64,000 nucleotides of DNA from contig CAJMQJ010000009.1 of the NCBI GenBank assembly GCA_905215525.1, forward strand, positions 1 to 64,000, written 5' to 3'. The number at the start of each line of letters is the position of its first letter. Within the stretch, counting starts at the first letter, position 1. The notes under the pieces were generated by a model. The model saw only the letters and a list, made by a program, of their open reading frames with translations. It searched no databases and was not told the origin of the DNA. The stretch comes from an uncultured bacterium (GTDB lineage Bacteria; Actinomycetota; Coriobacteriia; Coriobacteriales; Coriobacteriaceae). Of the stretch, positions 53,919 to 62,907 are shown piece after piece. A program made the position numbers and the translations under genes.

Positions 53919-54737
53919 TCAAAGAAATCTCGACCGCAATCGGTCGACGGTAAAGCAGATGGCAAAAACGCTTGCTACGTTTATGAGGCAGTCAATTAAA
54001 ATCGAGGTGCATTGACCATCCCCCAACGGGGTCACGCCGCAAATCCACATGAGCATCGAGGACGGAAACGGAAGCATGGAATTGGCTCCGACCTGTATGT
54101 AGAGCGTTACGACATTGACAAGCAACAGCATGCCAATAGGACCGAAGCCGGACCCAAAATAGGAAACAACGATCACGCAAGAGACCACATATGCAAGGCA
54201 GACGGCACTCGCCAGAAGAAGTCGATAGCAAAACATATTCAGGTTGAAACACTGTTGAGCATCCAAAACGATTACACAGTTAAGACAGTACAAAACGACA
54301 CTTGACAGGATAAACGCGCCCAATAGGGCGAAAGAAGACAGCACCGTTCGCGCAACGGTAACGCACGCCCGCTTCCCTCCCCGAGCCTCCGACAGCCCCC
54401 ACGGTTCCTCGACAAAGCCCGAACTGACAAAGCGCGGCACAATACAAGCCGCGATGAACGGAAAGAACAATGCATGAGCCAACGGGGCTACGTTGAACAG
54501 CAGACCGCGAAAAACCTCTGCATTACCAAATAGAAGGACATCTTCCGCCGATAGCAGAAGCGTCGGGTCTGGGAAAAAGCCCAAGAAACTGTTCTCACGG
54601 AGACTACAGAACCACATCGGGAAAGAATTAAGCTGCAATACCACCATGCACGCATAAATTACCGGGATTAAGGCGTACGTCCATTTACTCACGTGCTTCA
54701 ATTCTGAATGGAGGAATCTTTTAATCTGACGAGCCAT
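53919..54737 (-). CDS. ABC-2-type membrane protein, second permease of an exporter
   Basis: 272 residues from MARQIKRFLHSELKH, which overlaps the previous gene by 17 nt and follows GGGGGTG. Six hydrophobic helices and an extracytoplasmic loop after the first helix fit the ABC-2 permease plan found in bacteriocin-immunity and antibiotic exporters. It has no strong sequence motif. The three genes encode ATPase, permease and permease in that order, so it is the last of the operon. Confidence 0.8.
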   Translation of the reverse strand: MARQIKRFLHSELKHVSKWTYALIPVIYACMVVLQLNSFPMWFCSLRENSFLGFFPDPTLLLSAEDVLLFGNAEVFRGLLFNVAPLAHALFFPFIAACIVPRFVSSGFVEEPWGLSEARGGKRACVTVARTVLSSFALLGAFILSSVVLYCLNCVIVLDAQQCFNLNMFCYRLLLASAVCLAYVVSCVIVVSYFGSGFGPIGMLLLVNVVTLYIQVGANSMLPFPSSMLMWICGVTPLGDGQCTSILIDCLINVASVFAICFTVDRLRSRFL

Positions 54738-55545
54738 TGAGCACACCCCCAGCACGAAAGCTCACGAGAGCGTAAATCAATACCGATAAACAGCTGGCTG
54801 CCACGCCATAGCCCAGAAGCGCCAGTTGCCCCATATCGCTATACCCAAGGGCACATCCGACTCCAAGGTACGGCCCAGGAAGGAAGAAGATCCATCGCAA
54901 GGATGGTATAGGTGCCTGAAGGAAGGCTCCGTAGAGCGTCAAGCTCATGACAAATCCGATTATTATTGCAGCCCCGCTCAATACAGCGCTGCCTGTAATC
55001 CGATAGATGGTCACCGTCTCCAGCGCAATCGATATCACCAATGCGGTGTTGACTATCATTGCAGGCAAAAATGCAGCCAGCATGCCATGCGCGTAGTTAT
55101 GCCCTCCACGTATTATGGCTATTGCAAATAGAAGAAGGCAAAGCGCACTATATGCTGCGCCAATTATTAAAGCAGACGAAAATGCATGGGCTAGAGCCCC
55201 ATAAAAGCGGGTAAGACCTCTTGCTGAAGAAATTCGGTATCCCTCTTCATAGCCGCGCTCCTGTAAAATCGCCAGGCAAACGATGAGTGGAACGAACAGA
55301 GAGGTGCCGGCAAAAGCACTGCGCACAAGGGACTCATCGGGTGCAGAAGGATCGATTACATTCCAGACGAAACCAATATCCTCCCCAAAAACGCTATTGC
55401 CAAAGGCTAGCAGCGTTGTTCCGTTTTTTAGAAAGACACCGAAGAGAAGGCCGAACGCCAGCATAAGCGCAAGACCAAACTTCGCCGGAAACATCCTGTG
55501 CAAACGCATCATATCTGCCTTTATGGGATGGATCGCCCGCTTCAT
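54721..55545 (-). CDS. ABC-2-type membrane protein, first permease of an exporter
   Basis: 274 residues; its start overlaps the ATPase gene end by 4 nt. Six helices, a large loop between the first two (NSVFGEDIGFVWNVIDPSAPDESLV) and the stretch ILQERGYEEGYRISSARGLTRFYGALAH, where RG.TR.. before the second helix resembles the coupling region of ABC-2 permeases. It is not similar enough to any exporter subfamily to name a substrate. Confidence 0.82.
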   Translation of the reverse strand: MKRAIHPIKADMMRLHRMFPAKFGLALMLAFGLLFGVFLKNGTTLLAFGNSVFGEDIGFVWNVIDPSAPDESLVRSAFAGTSLFVPLIVCLAILQERGYEEGYRISSARGLTRFYGALAHAFSSALIIGAAYSALCLLLFAIAIIRGGHNYAHGMLAAFLPAMIVNTALVISIALETVTIYRITGSAVLSGAAIIIGFVMSLTLYGAFLQAPIPSLRWIFFLPGPYLGVGCALGYSDMGQLALLGYGVAASCLSVLIYALVSFRAGGVLNGSSD

Positions 55546-56303
55546 AGCGAGACCGCCTTCATCAAGCGCCTGTAATACTCTTTTAGGGACGACGCCTCAT
55601 CCCTTATGACGGCCATCGATTCCTTTTTCAGCAGTTCGCCGTCATGAAGAAACAGGCAGCTTGTTGCAACCGATGCCAGCTCATCCAAGTCGTGGCTAGA
55701 GATAAGCATGGTTTTGCCCTGCTCCCGATTCAATCGACCGATAAGGGTCCATATACTCTCGATGCCCAACGGATCCAATCCATTTGCCGGCTCATCGAAA
55801 ATTAGTACGTCGGTGCCGCCCAACAAAGCCGTAGCTATATCCAGTCGCCGTTTCATTCCCAAAGAAAAACTGCTCACGCTCTTTTTCTCATCGACGTCCA
55901 GCCCGACTAGGCCCAAGACGCGAGGAACCTCACGTTTCTCATCGAGCCCCCATTCCGCACATCGGATCCGAAGATTCTCAGCCGCACTGAGGGATTGGTA
56001 TGCTCCGCAGGAATCTGGCACATAGCCGACACGCGTCCGCATCAAGCTCAGCTCTTTTTTCGACTTGCCTCCAAAGAGCTCCACGCTCCCCGACGATGGC
56101 TCACAGAGGCCCAGCACTATTTTAATAAGCGTGCTTTTGCCCGCCCCGTTTGCACCAACAAGGGCGCAAAGCTCAGACTGATCCACCTCGAAGGAAACGT
56201 CATGCAAAACGCGGCGCCTCCCATAGCGCTTTGACACCCTTGATAGCCTTATCGTCGATGCGTTCATTGGCCTCCCGTTCCGCTTGATAGCAAAACCGCT
56301 CAT
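55542..56303 (-). CDS. ABC-2 exporter ATP-binding protein
   Basis: 253 residues from ATG after AAGGAA; an alternative start at MNASTIRLSRVSKRYG has GGGAGG but only 3 bp spacing. Walker A GANGAGKST, signature-region VSSFSLGMKRRLDIATALLGG (FSLGMKRR in place of LSGGQ), Walker B VLIFDEPANGLDP and SSHDLDELAS are present. The VGYVPDSCGAYQSLSAAENL Q-loop is of the multidrug/bacteriocin exporter type. TTATCG and CGATAA arms about 25 bp apart lie upstream and may belong to an operator. Confidence 0.92.
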   Translation of the reverse strand: MSGFAIKRNGRPMNASTIRLSRVSKRYGRRRVLHDVSFEVDQSELCALVGANGAGKSTLIKIVLGLCEPSSGSVELFGGKSKKELSLMRTRVGYVPDSCGAYQSLSAAENLRIRCAEWGLDEKREVPRVLGLVGLDVDEKKSVSSFSLGMKRRLDIATALLGGTDVLIFDEPANGLDPLGIESIWTLIGRLNREQGKTMLISSHDLDELASVATSCLFLHDGELLKKESMAVIRDEASSLKEYYRRLMKAVSL

Positions 56304-56378
56304 ATCGTTCCTTCTTTACTTTATCGTTTTCCATAGTTGTTATTGTTTTTCGATAACTCATATTTGCCAAGATAATCT

Positions 56379-56407
56379 AAAAGAAAGAACCCGTGTTAGA
56401 CACGGGT
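56379..56407 (-). terminator. terminator of the XRE gene
   Basis: Perfect 8-bp arms ACCCGTGT and ACACGGGT around a 3-nt loop; TCTTTCTTTT follows on the minus strand. Confidence 0.85.
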
Positions 56408-56447
56408 CCCTTCACGCTGATATTTCGTTTTAGTTGTTCGCCTTAAG

Positions 56448-56777
56448 CTACTCGTCGCTCAAATCGACAGCAAAGACTGATGTCGGAAGCGACGCCTCAT
56501 TGCCTCCGCCGTCCCGCATCTGCCTCACAACGTTTTTTGCACGCTCAACAATAAGCTCCTCAAGCTCTTTCTCACTCACGCGCTGAATAATATCTCCCGG
56601 TTGACAATCAAGCTCATCACAGATATCGAGGAGCGTCTTTAGGCGAATAGCTTTTATCTTTCCGTTTCTAAGCTTTGAAATATTAGCCGGAGTATGCCCC
56701 GTCGCCCGAATCAGATCAGCACTGGTCTTTCCGGTCTTAAGCAGCTGCGTCTCAAGCTCGATGATGAGATAGCTCAT
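56448..56777 (-). CDS. XRE-family (Cro/C1-type) helix-turn-helix regulator
   Basis: 109 residues after AGGAGG. The HTH is KTSADLIRATGHTPANISKLRNGKIKAIRLKTLLDICDELDCQPGDIIQ, the small single-domain type that accompanies DUF2975 proteins. A C-terminal helix and tail (LEELIVERAKNVVRQMRDGGG) may mediate dimerisation. It starts 8 bp after the DUF2975 gene. A perfect double inverted repeat upstream of the operon is a good autoregulation site. Confidence 0.92.
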   Translation of the reverse strand: MSYLIIELETQLLKTGKTSADLIRATGHTPANISKLRNGKIKAIRLKTLLDICDELDCQPGDIIQRVSEKELEELIVERAKNVVRQMRDGGGNEASLPTSVFAVDLSDE

Positions 56778-56785
56778 GTTTCCTC

Positions 56786-57346
56786 CTACACAAGCTCGTC
56801 AGACTGCTCTTGGAGCAGCGAGGCATAACTCCAGATCGCCGAGATAAATAAACAGACAACTGCGCCGATAAACGACCCCGCATCAAAGGTAGCGCCTTGG
56901 CAAATCTCAATAACGAAGGAATGAGGCACGATGTAAAGCTCCAGTCCGCCAATGGTGAGATTGACCGATCCATAGGCACCAACAAGCGAAACCGCGGCGT
57001 TAACAGCAAAGGCAAGCGCGAGAACACGGATAAGCCGCACATGCGTCTTGGTAAAGGGCGAGACGCCTCGCGAGATGTTACGGCTGATCCCGCACAGAAC
57101 GACAAGCGAAATACCCATAACAAGCGCCATGCACAGTCCGCTTGGGATAACGATGCACCCGCCATCGAGAAGCGTCACGACACCGAAAGAATCGACAGAA
57201 GCAACGTTTGCAACCGCATACCAGATCACGTAAACAACCAACGCGGCAAAAGCGACGAGCATCCCTGCAAAAACGGCTGCCATGCAAAAACCGAGCTTCC
57301 TGATATTTTCGCCCGCCTTGGCCATACGCTGAACGCTGTTGGACAT
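56786..57346 (-). CDS. DUF2975 four-helix membrane protein
   Basis: 186 residues from MSNSVQRMAKAGENI; the GTG/ATG further upstream is less likely. Four hydrophobic helices, with RNISRGVSPFTKTHVRLIRVLALAFAVNAA between the second and third, match DUF2975. The family almost always precedes a small XRE regulator, as here, and the pair is thought to sense a membrane or stress signal. Function unproven. Confidence 0.82.
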   Translation of the reverse strand: MSNSVQRMAKAGENIRKLGFCMAAVFAGMLVAFAALVVYVIWYAVANVASVDSFGVVTLLDGGCIVIPSGLCMALVMGISLVVLCGISRNISRGVSPFTKTHVRLIRVLALAFAVNAAVSLVGAYGSVNLTIGGLELYIVPHSFVIEICQGATFDAGSFIGAVVCLFISAIWSYASLLQEQSDELV

Positions 57347-57367
57347 ACACTCACCCTCATCGACTCT

Positions 57368-57399
57368 ATCGTTATTCGAACGGTTTATCGAACAACGAT
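57368..57399 (-). promoter_or_regulatory. operator-like double inverted repeat before the DUF2975-XRE operon
   Basis: ATCGTT-a-TTCGA and TCGAA-c-AACGAT share one centre at 57383.5, giving 11 paired bases around an 8-bp spacer. It starts 21 bp upstream of the DUF2975 start codon. The XRE protein is the obvious candidate to bind it. Confidence 0.6.
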
Positions 57400-57488
57400 A
57401 TGGATTGCATGCGGAAAGCCCCGACAGTGTGCATAGGCAATTCACTAATCAGAAGAGGTGAGCGTGGATTTTTGGACACGTATCGAAC

Positions 57489-57552
57489 GAGCGTGGATAA
57501 TCTCCCACTTTGAGGCCGCCACCGGGCCTAAAACGGGAGATTATCCACGCTC
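57489..57552. repeat. long perfect palindrome after the HPt gene
   Basis: 18-bp arms GAGCGTGGATAATCTCCC and GGGAGATTATCCACGCTC are exact; a smaller GGCC...GGCC pair sits in the loop. A third partial copy, GAGCGTGGAT, lies at 57460. On the minus strand it would terminate the HPt operon. Confidence 0.9.
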
Positions 57553-57576
57553 ATAGTCATCAAGGCTCACAGCCTC

Positions 57577-57933
57577 TTACTCGGCCGCCTCGCGCAGAGC
57601 CGACATCGTAGCCGCATATTGCTGCTGCAACGCATGCATCCCCTCGCGGGCGCCGTCAACGGCATCAGCGCCGCGCAGCGCTTCGGTTACCACGACCGCC
57701 GGCTCGTACAGATTATCGAATCCCAGGTTCTGGCTCACGCCCTTGAGCGTGTGCGCTGCCATAAACGCACTCTCGGCGTCTCCTGCCGCCATGGCAGCCT
57801 CCAGCTTGTCCATGCTCTCGTCATCCAAAAACTTGAGGGCAAAGCGGGCAAGCATTTCCCCGCCCATCAGCCGAGCGCACGCGTCGTCATAATTAGCGCC
57901 GATCTTCTCATACGCCTCACGCATGGAAATCAT
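57577..57933 (-). CDS. HPt (histidine phosphotransfer) domain protein
   Basis: 118 residues. A four-helix HPt domain with the phospho-acceptor in MAAHTLKGVSQNLGFDNL (His61). It is encoded 24 bp after the GGDEF-REC-HD-GYP gene, so the receiver of that protein is a likely phosphate partner. No hybrid histidine kinase is in the window, so the phosphate source is unknown. Confidence 0.9.
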   Translation of the reverse strand: MISMREAYEKIGANYDDACARLMGGEMLARFALKFLDDESMDKLEAAMAAGDAESAFMAAHTLKGVSQNLGFDNLYEPAVVVTEALRGADAVDGAREGMHALQQQYAATMSALREAAE

Positions 57934-57957
57934 GGATTAAAAACTCCTTTGGTCAAA

Positions 57958-59838
57958 CTAAATCGTGGGAAACGCGACGACGTCGGCGGGGCGTGCCAAC
58001 GTCTCGGCAATTTGGTCTTGCACCTCGAGCAGGCAATCGAGCAGCAGCGGGTTAAAGGTGCCGCACTTACCGTCCAGGATCATCTGGATCGCCTCCTCGT
58101 GCGGGATAGCGTCCTTGTACACGCGCACGCTCGTCAGTGCATCGTACACGTCAGCCACCGAAACCACCTGCGCGGCGATGGGAATTTCGTCGCCCTTAAG
58201 GCCATCGGGATAACCCTTGCCGTCCCAGCGCTCGTGATGCCAACGCGCAATCTGGTACGCATATTCCATAAGCGCATTGCCGGCGTGATGGCTGCCCAGC
58301 TCGAGCAGCATGTTGGCGCCAATCGTGGTATGCGTCTTCATAATCTCGAATTCCTCGGGCGTGAGGCGCCCGGGCTTGTTGAGGATCGCATCGTCAATCG
58401 ACATCTTGCCGATATCGTGCAGCGCCGAAGCCAGGGCGATCGTGGAGCGTTCCTCATTGTCGAGGGAGATCGTGCCGCTACGCTGGACCAGATAGCCAAG
58501 CAGCAGCTCGGTCAGCTTTTCGATGTTCGTAACGTGCCTACCGCTCTCGCCGTTGCGAAGCTCCATGACGCCGGCCATGATGTCGATGAGCATGCGACTG
58601 TTCTTGACGCGCTCGTTGTACTGTTGGGACAGCAGGTTCGTCAGGCGGCGCTGTTTGGCGTACAGGCGGATGGTGTTGCTTACGCGGCGGCGCACGACAC
58701 GGGAGTCAAACGGGCGGTTGATATAGTCCGAGGCGCCCAGCTCGTACGCGCGCAGAACCGCATCATCGGAATCTTCGCTCGAAATCATGATGACAGGCAG
58801 ATTATCGATACCCGATCGGCGCGACAGATCGGCCAGCACCTCAAAGCCGCTTATGCCCGGCATCACAATGTCCAGCAGCACGAGCGACAACTCATCGCCA
58901 TAGCGGTCGACCATGTCGAGCGCCGCACGACCGTTATCGGCCTCGAGGATGCAATGCTCGTCCTTGAGCATCTCGCTGAGAATGGCTCGGTTCATCTCGG
59001 AGTCATCGGCGATAAGCACCAAAGGCTTTTCGCTTTGGAAGGCCTCGATGGAATCGGCATCGGTCACGACCGTACCGGCTTTTGCCTTAGCGCGGCTCAG
59101 TAACTGAGCAGCGCGGCCAACGCCCTCATCGACCGTCTCGCCATGAATGCGAACGCCACCAACACATGCCGTCAAGCTCACGTACTCATGGCCCGGAATA
59201 ATCGTGGAATGAACGGCATCGGACACCTGATGCAGGCGACGGGTGAAGTCATCGGAGGGAATATTGGGCATGACAACCACAAACTTGTCGCAGCCATAGC
59301 GCACAAGCTCGTCAGTCGAACGGATTCCGCTGCGTATGGCTGTCGCCACAGCACCGAGCGCAAGGTCGCCGGCATGACGGCCACACGTATCGTTGAAGAC
59401 CCTAAAATCATCAAGGTCGATCACCGCAACGCCGGCATTCACGCGGGTGCTACGGAGCTTTTCCTCGTAATATCGGCGATTGCGCACATTCGTCAGCACG
59501 TCGGTGTAGACAAGGTCCTCTTCTGCGGCCTCTTGCTCATCGATCGGACGCACCATCAGCAAGACGTGAGGCTCGCCCTCGACCTTCAAAGGGCGTAGAC
59601 GGGCGCGGTACTCAGTGCCATCATTGAGCAGTTGCTCCGACACCTCATCGGAGTCTGCCAAAGCCTCAAGACTTGACTGACGCAGACAAGGACACCGATC
59701 ACCGGCGAGCAGGCAGTTAGGCTCACTCTTAATCTGATCGGCCGACAGCAAACGCACCACGGGGTAGGTCTTCGCGACACGGGCGACCTCGGCGGCAGCC
59801 TCCTCGTCGGTTAGATTGACCTCGTGATTATTGAGCAT
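57958..59838 (-). CDS. GGDEF (degenerate) - response-receiver - HD-GYP signalling protein
   Basis: 626 residues from MLNNHEVNLTDEE, after AAAGGG. An N-terminal sensor-like part with a CLLAGDRCPCLR cysteine cluster is followed by a GGDEF domain (DVLTNVRNRRYYEEKL, VIDLDDFRVFND) whose active site reads GCDKF at 182-186, so cyclase activity should be lost. The I-site RSTD is kept five residues before it. The receiver domain has LIADDSEMNRAIL, the phospho-acceptor in VLLDIVMPG (near 322), and Arg in place of the usual Lys in YINRPFD. The HD-GYP domain is intact: HDIGK (474) and HHERWDGKGYP (531). It probably degrades c-di-GMP under phospho-control. Confidence 0.93.
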   Translation of the reverse strand: MLNNHEVNLTDEEAAAEVARVAKTYPVVRLLSADQIKSEPNCLLAGDRCPCLRQSSLEALADSDEVSEQLLNDGTEYRARLRPLKVEGEPHVLLMVRPIDEQEAAEEDLVYTDVLTNVRNRRYYEEKLRSTRVNAGVAVIDLDDFRVFNDTCGRHAGDLALGAVATAIRSGIRSTDELVRYGCDKFVVVMPNIPSDDFTRRLHQVSDAVHSTIIPGHEYVSLTACVGGVRIHGETVDEGVGRAAQLLSRAKAKAGTVVTDADSIEAFQSEKPLVLIADDSEMNRAILSEMLKDEHCILEADNGRAALDMVDRYGDELSLVLLDIVMPGISGFEVLADLSRRSGIDNLPVIMISSEDSDDAVLRAYELGASDYINRPFDSRVVRRRVSNTIRLYAKQRRLTNLLSQQYNERVKNSRMLIDIMAGVMELRNGESGRHVTNIEKLTELLLGYLVQRSGTISLDNEERSTIALASALHDIGKMSIDDAILNKPGRLTPEEFEIMKTHTTIGANMLLELGSHHAGNALMEYAYQIARWHHERWDGKGYPDGLKGDEIPIAAQVVSVADVYDALTSVRVYKDAIPHEEAIQMILDGKCGTFNPLLLDCLLEVQDQIAETLARPADVVAFPTI

Positions 59839-60049
59839 ATGGGGCCCTTTCGATAGTTTCGCATGGTAGCGGTGGGTTCCAAATGCTACAAGGGTAACAC
59901 CTTGCCGATGCAGGTAAGCACGTGAATGCTGCCACATTCTTATGAGTTGGCAGACGGCGCGATTGAAGCCGCAGACGCGAGGTTTTGAGCACGTTTGTTA
60001 ATACGGCCGAAACGTTTGCGGATGAAGCCTGCTTTGGCTATTGCGGATG

Positions 60050-60847
60050 CTAGAGCCCCAGGATGCCACGGACAGCCCGGGCAGCCGCTGCCGGGCGATC
60101 GCGCAGACCGTTATGCGCGCCCGGGATCGTCACGAGAGGGCAATCGAGATATTCGGCAGCCGCTCGCGTGCCAGCCTCGCGGGGCGTGCCAATCGAGAGC
60201 TCGCCTAGGAGCACGGCGGCCACCGTTTTCGACGCGCGAACGCTATCCCAATCGGGAACGCAGGTCATAGTAATCCCGTATTCGTTTGCCATGAAACTGC
60301 GGCCGTTGCGCAGGGCATGCTTGGCTTCTGCCTCGGTCGCTCCAGGAGCCTCGGGGTCCAAGTCGCCGAGGGCTCCCAAGAAAAGCCGGAGCGCCCTTGA
60401 AACCTTTCCAGCCGCAATCATATCGAGCAAAACCGGAGCTGCGCCCATGCCGACGCCTTCGGCCGACACAGCCGGCTCATGCAGAATCGCACGGGCGACG
60501 AGATGGGGTTCAGTGCGAAGAAGCTCCAGCGCCACCAACGTACCGGCGCTGTGCGCAAGCACATTTGTCGGAGCGCCAACGTGTTCGATCACGGCCTGCA
60601 GGTCGGCGGCCTGAGCGGCAAGATCATAGCTGCCGTCTGCCGCTTCGCTGCTGCCACCACAGCCGCGGCGGTCGTAGGCAATGACGCGGTAGTCACAGGC
60701 GAGCTCGCGGGCGATACCGTCAAAAAAGACGCCGTCAACACAAGCGCCGTGCACGCACACCAAGGCAGGAGTATCAGGCGACACATCCGGGCCGGCATAT
60801 TCGCGACAGGCAATCGTGGTGCCCGCATTCTCGACCGTAAAATCCAT
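60050..60847 (-). CDS. alpha/beta-hydrolase fold enzyme
   Basis: 265 residues. The oxyanion region is VCVHGACVDGVFF, followed by VIAYDRRGCGGSSEA; the nucleophile elbow is VLAHSAGTLVALELL (Ser of HSAG), and a late IPGAHNGLRDRPAAA supplies the His. The family spans esterases, lactonases and haloperoxidase-like enzymes, so the substrate stays open. Divergent from the radical SAM gene. Confidence 0.88.
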   Translation of the reverse strand: MDFTVENAGTTIACREYAGPDVSPDTPALVCVHGACVDGVFFDGIARELACDYRVIAYDRRGCGGSSEAADGSYDLAAQAADLQAVIEHVGAPTNVLAHSAGTLVALELLRTEPHLVARAILHEPAVSAEGVGMGAAPVLLDMIAAGKVSRALRLFLGALGDLDPEAPGATEAEAKHALRNGRSFMANEYGITMTCVPDWDSVRASKTVAAVLLGELSIGTPREAGTRAAAEYLDCPLVTIPGAHNGLRDRPAAAARAVRGILGL

Positions 60848-61066
60848 GTTGTGCCCCCATCATCAATGCTCATCCAGTTGCACGTCAGCACGGTTGGATG
60901 GACCCGCATTGCTTTACGCCTTGTTAACAGATTAACTGTACCCGACCCGAGGCTTTTCATGGCACGGCATCATGAGCGACGTGAAAAAACGAAACTTGTA
61001 AAGCAAGAGCCCACACCTTGCTTTGGAGCCGATGCTATGCTTAGGCACAATTGTCTTGAGGAGCAT

Positions 61067-61849
61067 ATGCCTATGTCTACGTTTTTGAATGCCAGCCCCA
61101 TCTTTGGGCCCGTTCGCAGCCGTCGCCTTGGTCTCTCGCTCGGCGTCAACATGATGCCGGCCAGCGGCAAAATCTGCACGTTCGACTGCATCTACTGCGA
61201 GAACGGCCTCAACGCCGAGCGCCCCTGCCATGAGCCGTATAACACGGCTGCCGTGGTACTCGAAGCGCTCGAGGCAAAGCTGCGCGAGATGGCAGCCGAG
61301 GGCGAGCCCCCCGATGTAATCACCTTCGCAGGCAACGGCGAGCCCACCGCCGCACCGGAGTTTCCACAGGCCATCGCCGGCGCCGTCGCGCTGCGCGATC
61401 AGCTAGCCCCCAACACCAAGATTGCCGTGCTTTCCAACGGCACGCGCGCCGACCAGCCCGCTGTGCACGATGCGCTCATGATGGTCGACGACAACATTCT
61501 TAAGCTCGATACCGTCGACCCGGCGTTTATCCAGCTGCTCGACCAGCCCGTTGGCCCCTATGACGTCGAGCACCAGATCGAGACGTTCGCAGGCTTTAAC
61601 GGTCATGTCATTATCCAGACGATGTTTTTGAGCGGTGAGTACCGGGGCAAGTCTCTCGATAACACCGGCGAGGAGTACGTCGGCCCTTGGCTCGCGGCGC
61701 TCGAGCGCATTCGTCCGCAGGAGGCGACCATCTACACGGTCGCGCGCGAGACACCAGTCGCCGGCCTTGCCAAAGCAGCGCCCGAGGTGCTCGACGCCAT
61801 TGCCGCGCGCGTGCGCGCCCTCGGTATTCCCTGCCAGGTGAGCTACTAG
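61067..61849 (+). CDS. radical SAM protein
   Basis: 260 residues from MPMSTFLNASPIFGPV, after GAGGAG; the frame is open for another 196 codons upstream, but that part is antisense to the hydrolase and not coding. The cluster motif is CTFDCIYCENG (C-x3-C-x2-C). The opening GPVRSRRLGLSLGVNMMP and FAGNGEPTAAPEFP match a family of small radical SAM proteins of unknown reaction that resemble wyosine-synthesis and MoaA-like enzymes. Function is not assignable. Confidence 0.88.
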   Translation: MPMSTFLNASPIFGPVRSRRLGLSLGVNMMPASGKICTFDCIYCENGLNAERPCHEPYNTAAVVLEALEAKLREMAAEGEPPDVITFAGNGEPTAAPEFPQAIAGAVALRDQLAPNTKIAVLSNGTRADQPAVHDALMMVDDNILKLDTVDPAFIQLLDQPVGPYDVEHQIETFAGFNGHVIIQTMFLSGEYRGKSLDNTGEEYVGPWLAALERIRPQEATIYTVARETPVAGLAKAAPEVLDAIAARVRALGIPCQVSY

Positions 61850-61941
61850 CGCGGCCGCCCGCCAGCAGCTAAATTAGCCCCATCCCAAATGAGCTGGTCT
61901 GCGGGTGGGCTATACTAGCTGCGGATGAAAGGAAGTTAGCC

Positions 61942-62829
61942 ATGTATGACAAAGGACCCGTGCCCGGCCGCAACGACGCTTGCTGGTGCGGCAGCGGCAA
62001 GAAATACAAGAAATGCCATAGCGCCTTTGATGAGCGCCTCGAGCGCTTGTGGGAAGAAGGCTGGGAGGTTCTGCCTCGCACGCTCTACAAGACTCCCGCC
62101 GATATCGAGGGCATCAAGCGCTCGGCAGCCATCAACGTGGGCGTGCTCGATTATGTGGGCGAGCATATCGCCGCAGGCATGACCACCAACCAGATCGACC
62201 AGATGATCTACGACTACACCGTCGAGCACGGTGGCACGCCGGCCGACCTCAACTACGAGGGCTACCCCAAGAGCGTGTGCACCTCGATCAATGATGTGGT
62301 CTGCCACGGCATTCCCTGCGATACGGACGTGCTGCACGAGGGCGACATCATCAACGTGGACTGTTCCACGATCCTAGACGGCTACTTTAGCGACTCGAGC
62401 CGCATGTTCTGCATCGGCGAGGTCTCGGCCGAGCGCCAGCGCCTGGTCGATGTCACCCGCGCCAGCGTGGAAGCGGGTCTGGCGGCCGTCAAGCCATGGC
62501 TGCCACTGTCCGTTATGGCCGAGGCCGTGCAAAAGACCGTCGAGGACGCCGGTTTTAGCGTGGTGCGCGAGTACGGCGGACACGGCATCGGTAAGGAGTT
62601 CCACGAAGACCCATTTGTGGGCTTTACCACCGAGGCGCCCGATGTGGATACCATCATGGCCCCGGGCATGGTCTTTACCATCGAGCCTATGGTCAATGCC
62701 GGAGCGCCCGACATCAAGATTAGCAAGGGCGACGGCTGGTGCGTGCGCACCAAGGACGGCAGCGATTCGGCCCAGTGCGAGGTACAGCTCGTGGTGACCG
62801 AGGACGGCTACGAACTGCTCAGCTGGTAG
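61942..62829 (+). CDS. map: methionine aminopeptidase type I with N-terminal SEC-C zinc motif
   Basis: 295 residues. The first 30 residues are a SEC-C motif: GRNDACWCGSGKKYKKCH. The peptidase follows with its metal ligands in order: HGIPCDTDVLHEGDIINVDCS, DSSRMFCIGEVS, EYGGHGIGKEFHEDP (His), FTIEPMVNAG (Glu) and SAQCEVQLVVTEDGYEL (Glu). It removes the initiator Met from nascent proteins; SEC-C probably helps docking to the ribosome, as in SecA and MetAP1c-type enzymes. A second, simpler map may exist elsewhere. A strong terminator follows. Confidence 0.95.
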   Translation: MYDKGPVPGRNDACWCGSGKKYKKCHSAFDERLERLWEEGWEVLPRTLYKTPADIEGIKRSAAINVGVLDYVGEHIAAGMTTNQIDQMIYDYTVEHGGTPADLNYEGYPKSVCTSINDVVCHGIPCDTDVLHEGDIINVDCSTILDGYFSDSSRMFCIGEVSAERQRLVDVTRASVEAGLAAVKPWLPLSVMAEAVQKTVEDAGFSVVREYGGHGIGKEFHEDPFVGFTTEAPDVDTIMAPGMVFTIEPMVNAGAPDIKISKGDGWCVRTKDGSDSAQCEVQLVVTEDGYELLSW

Positions 62830-62838
62830 CCGTGGATG

Positions 62839-62889
62839 CGCCGGGCTACGCGATGGATATGTTAACCATCACGAAGCCCGGCGTTTTTT
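62839..62889 (+). terminator. terminator of map
   Basis: Outer stem CGCCGGGCT with AGCCCGGCG, extra pairing in the loop, then TTTTTT. Confidence 0.92.
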
Positions 62890-62907
62890 AGCGTTTTACC
62901 TGGTAAA

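Noticed and set aside
60479..61066. 196-codon upstream extension of the radical SAM gene
   Set aside because: It runs antisense through the hydrolase gene; a good GAGGAG site marks the internal ATG as the real start.
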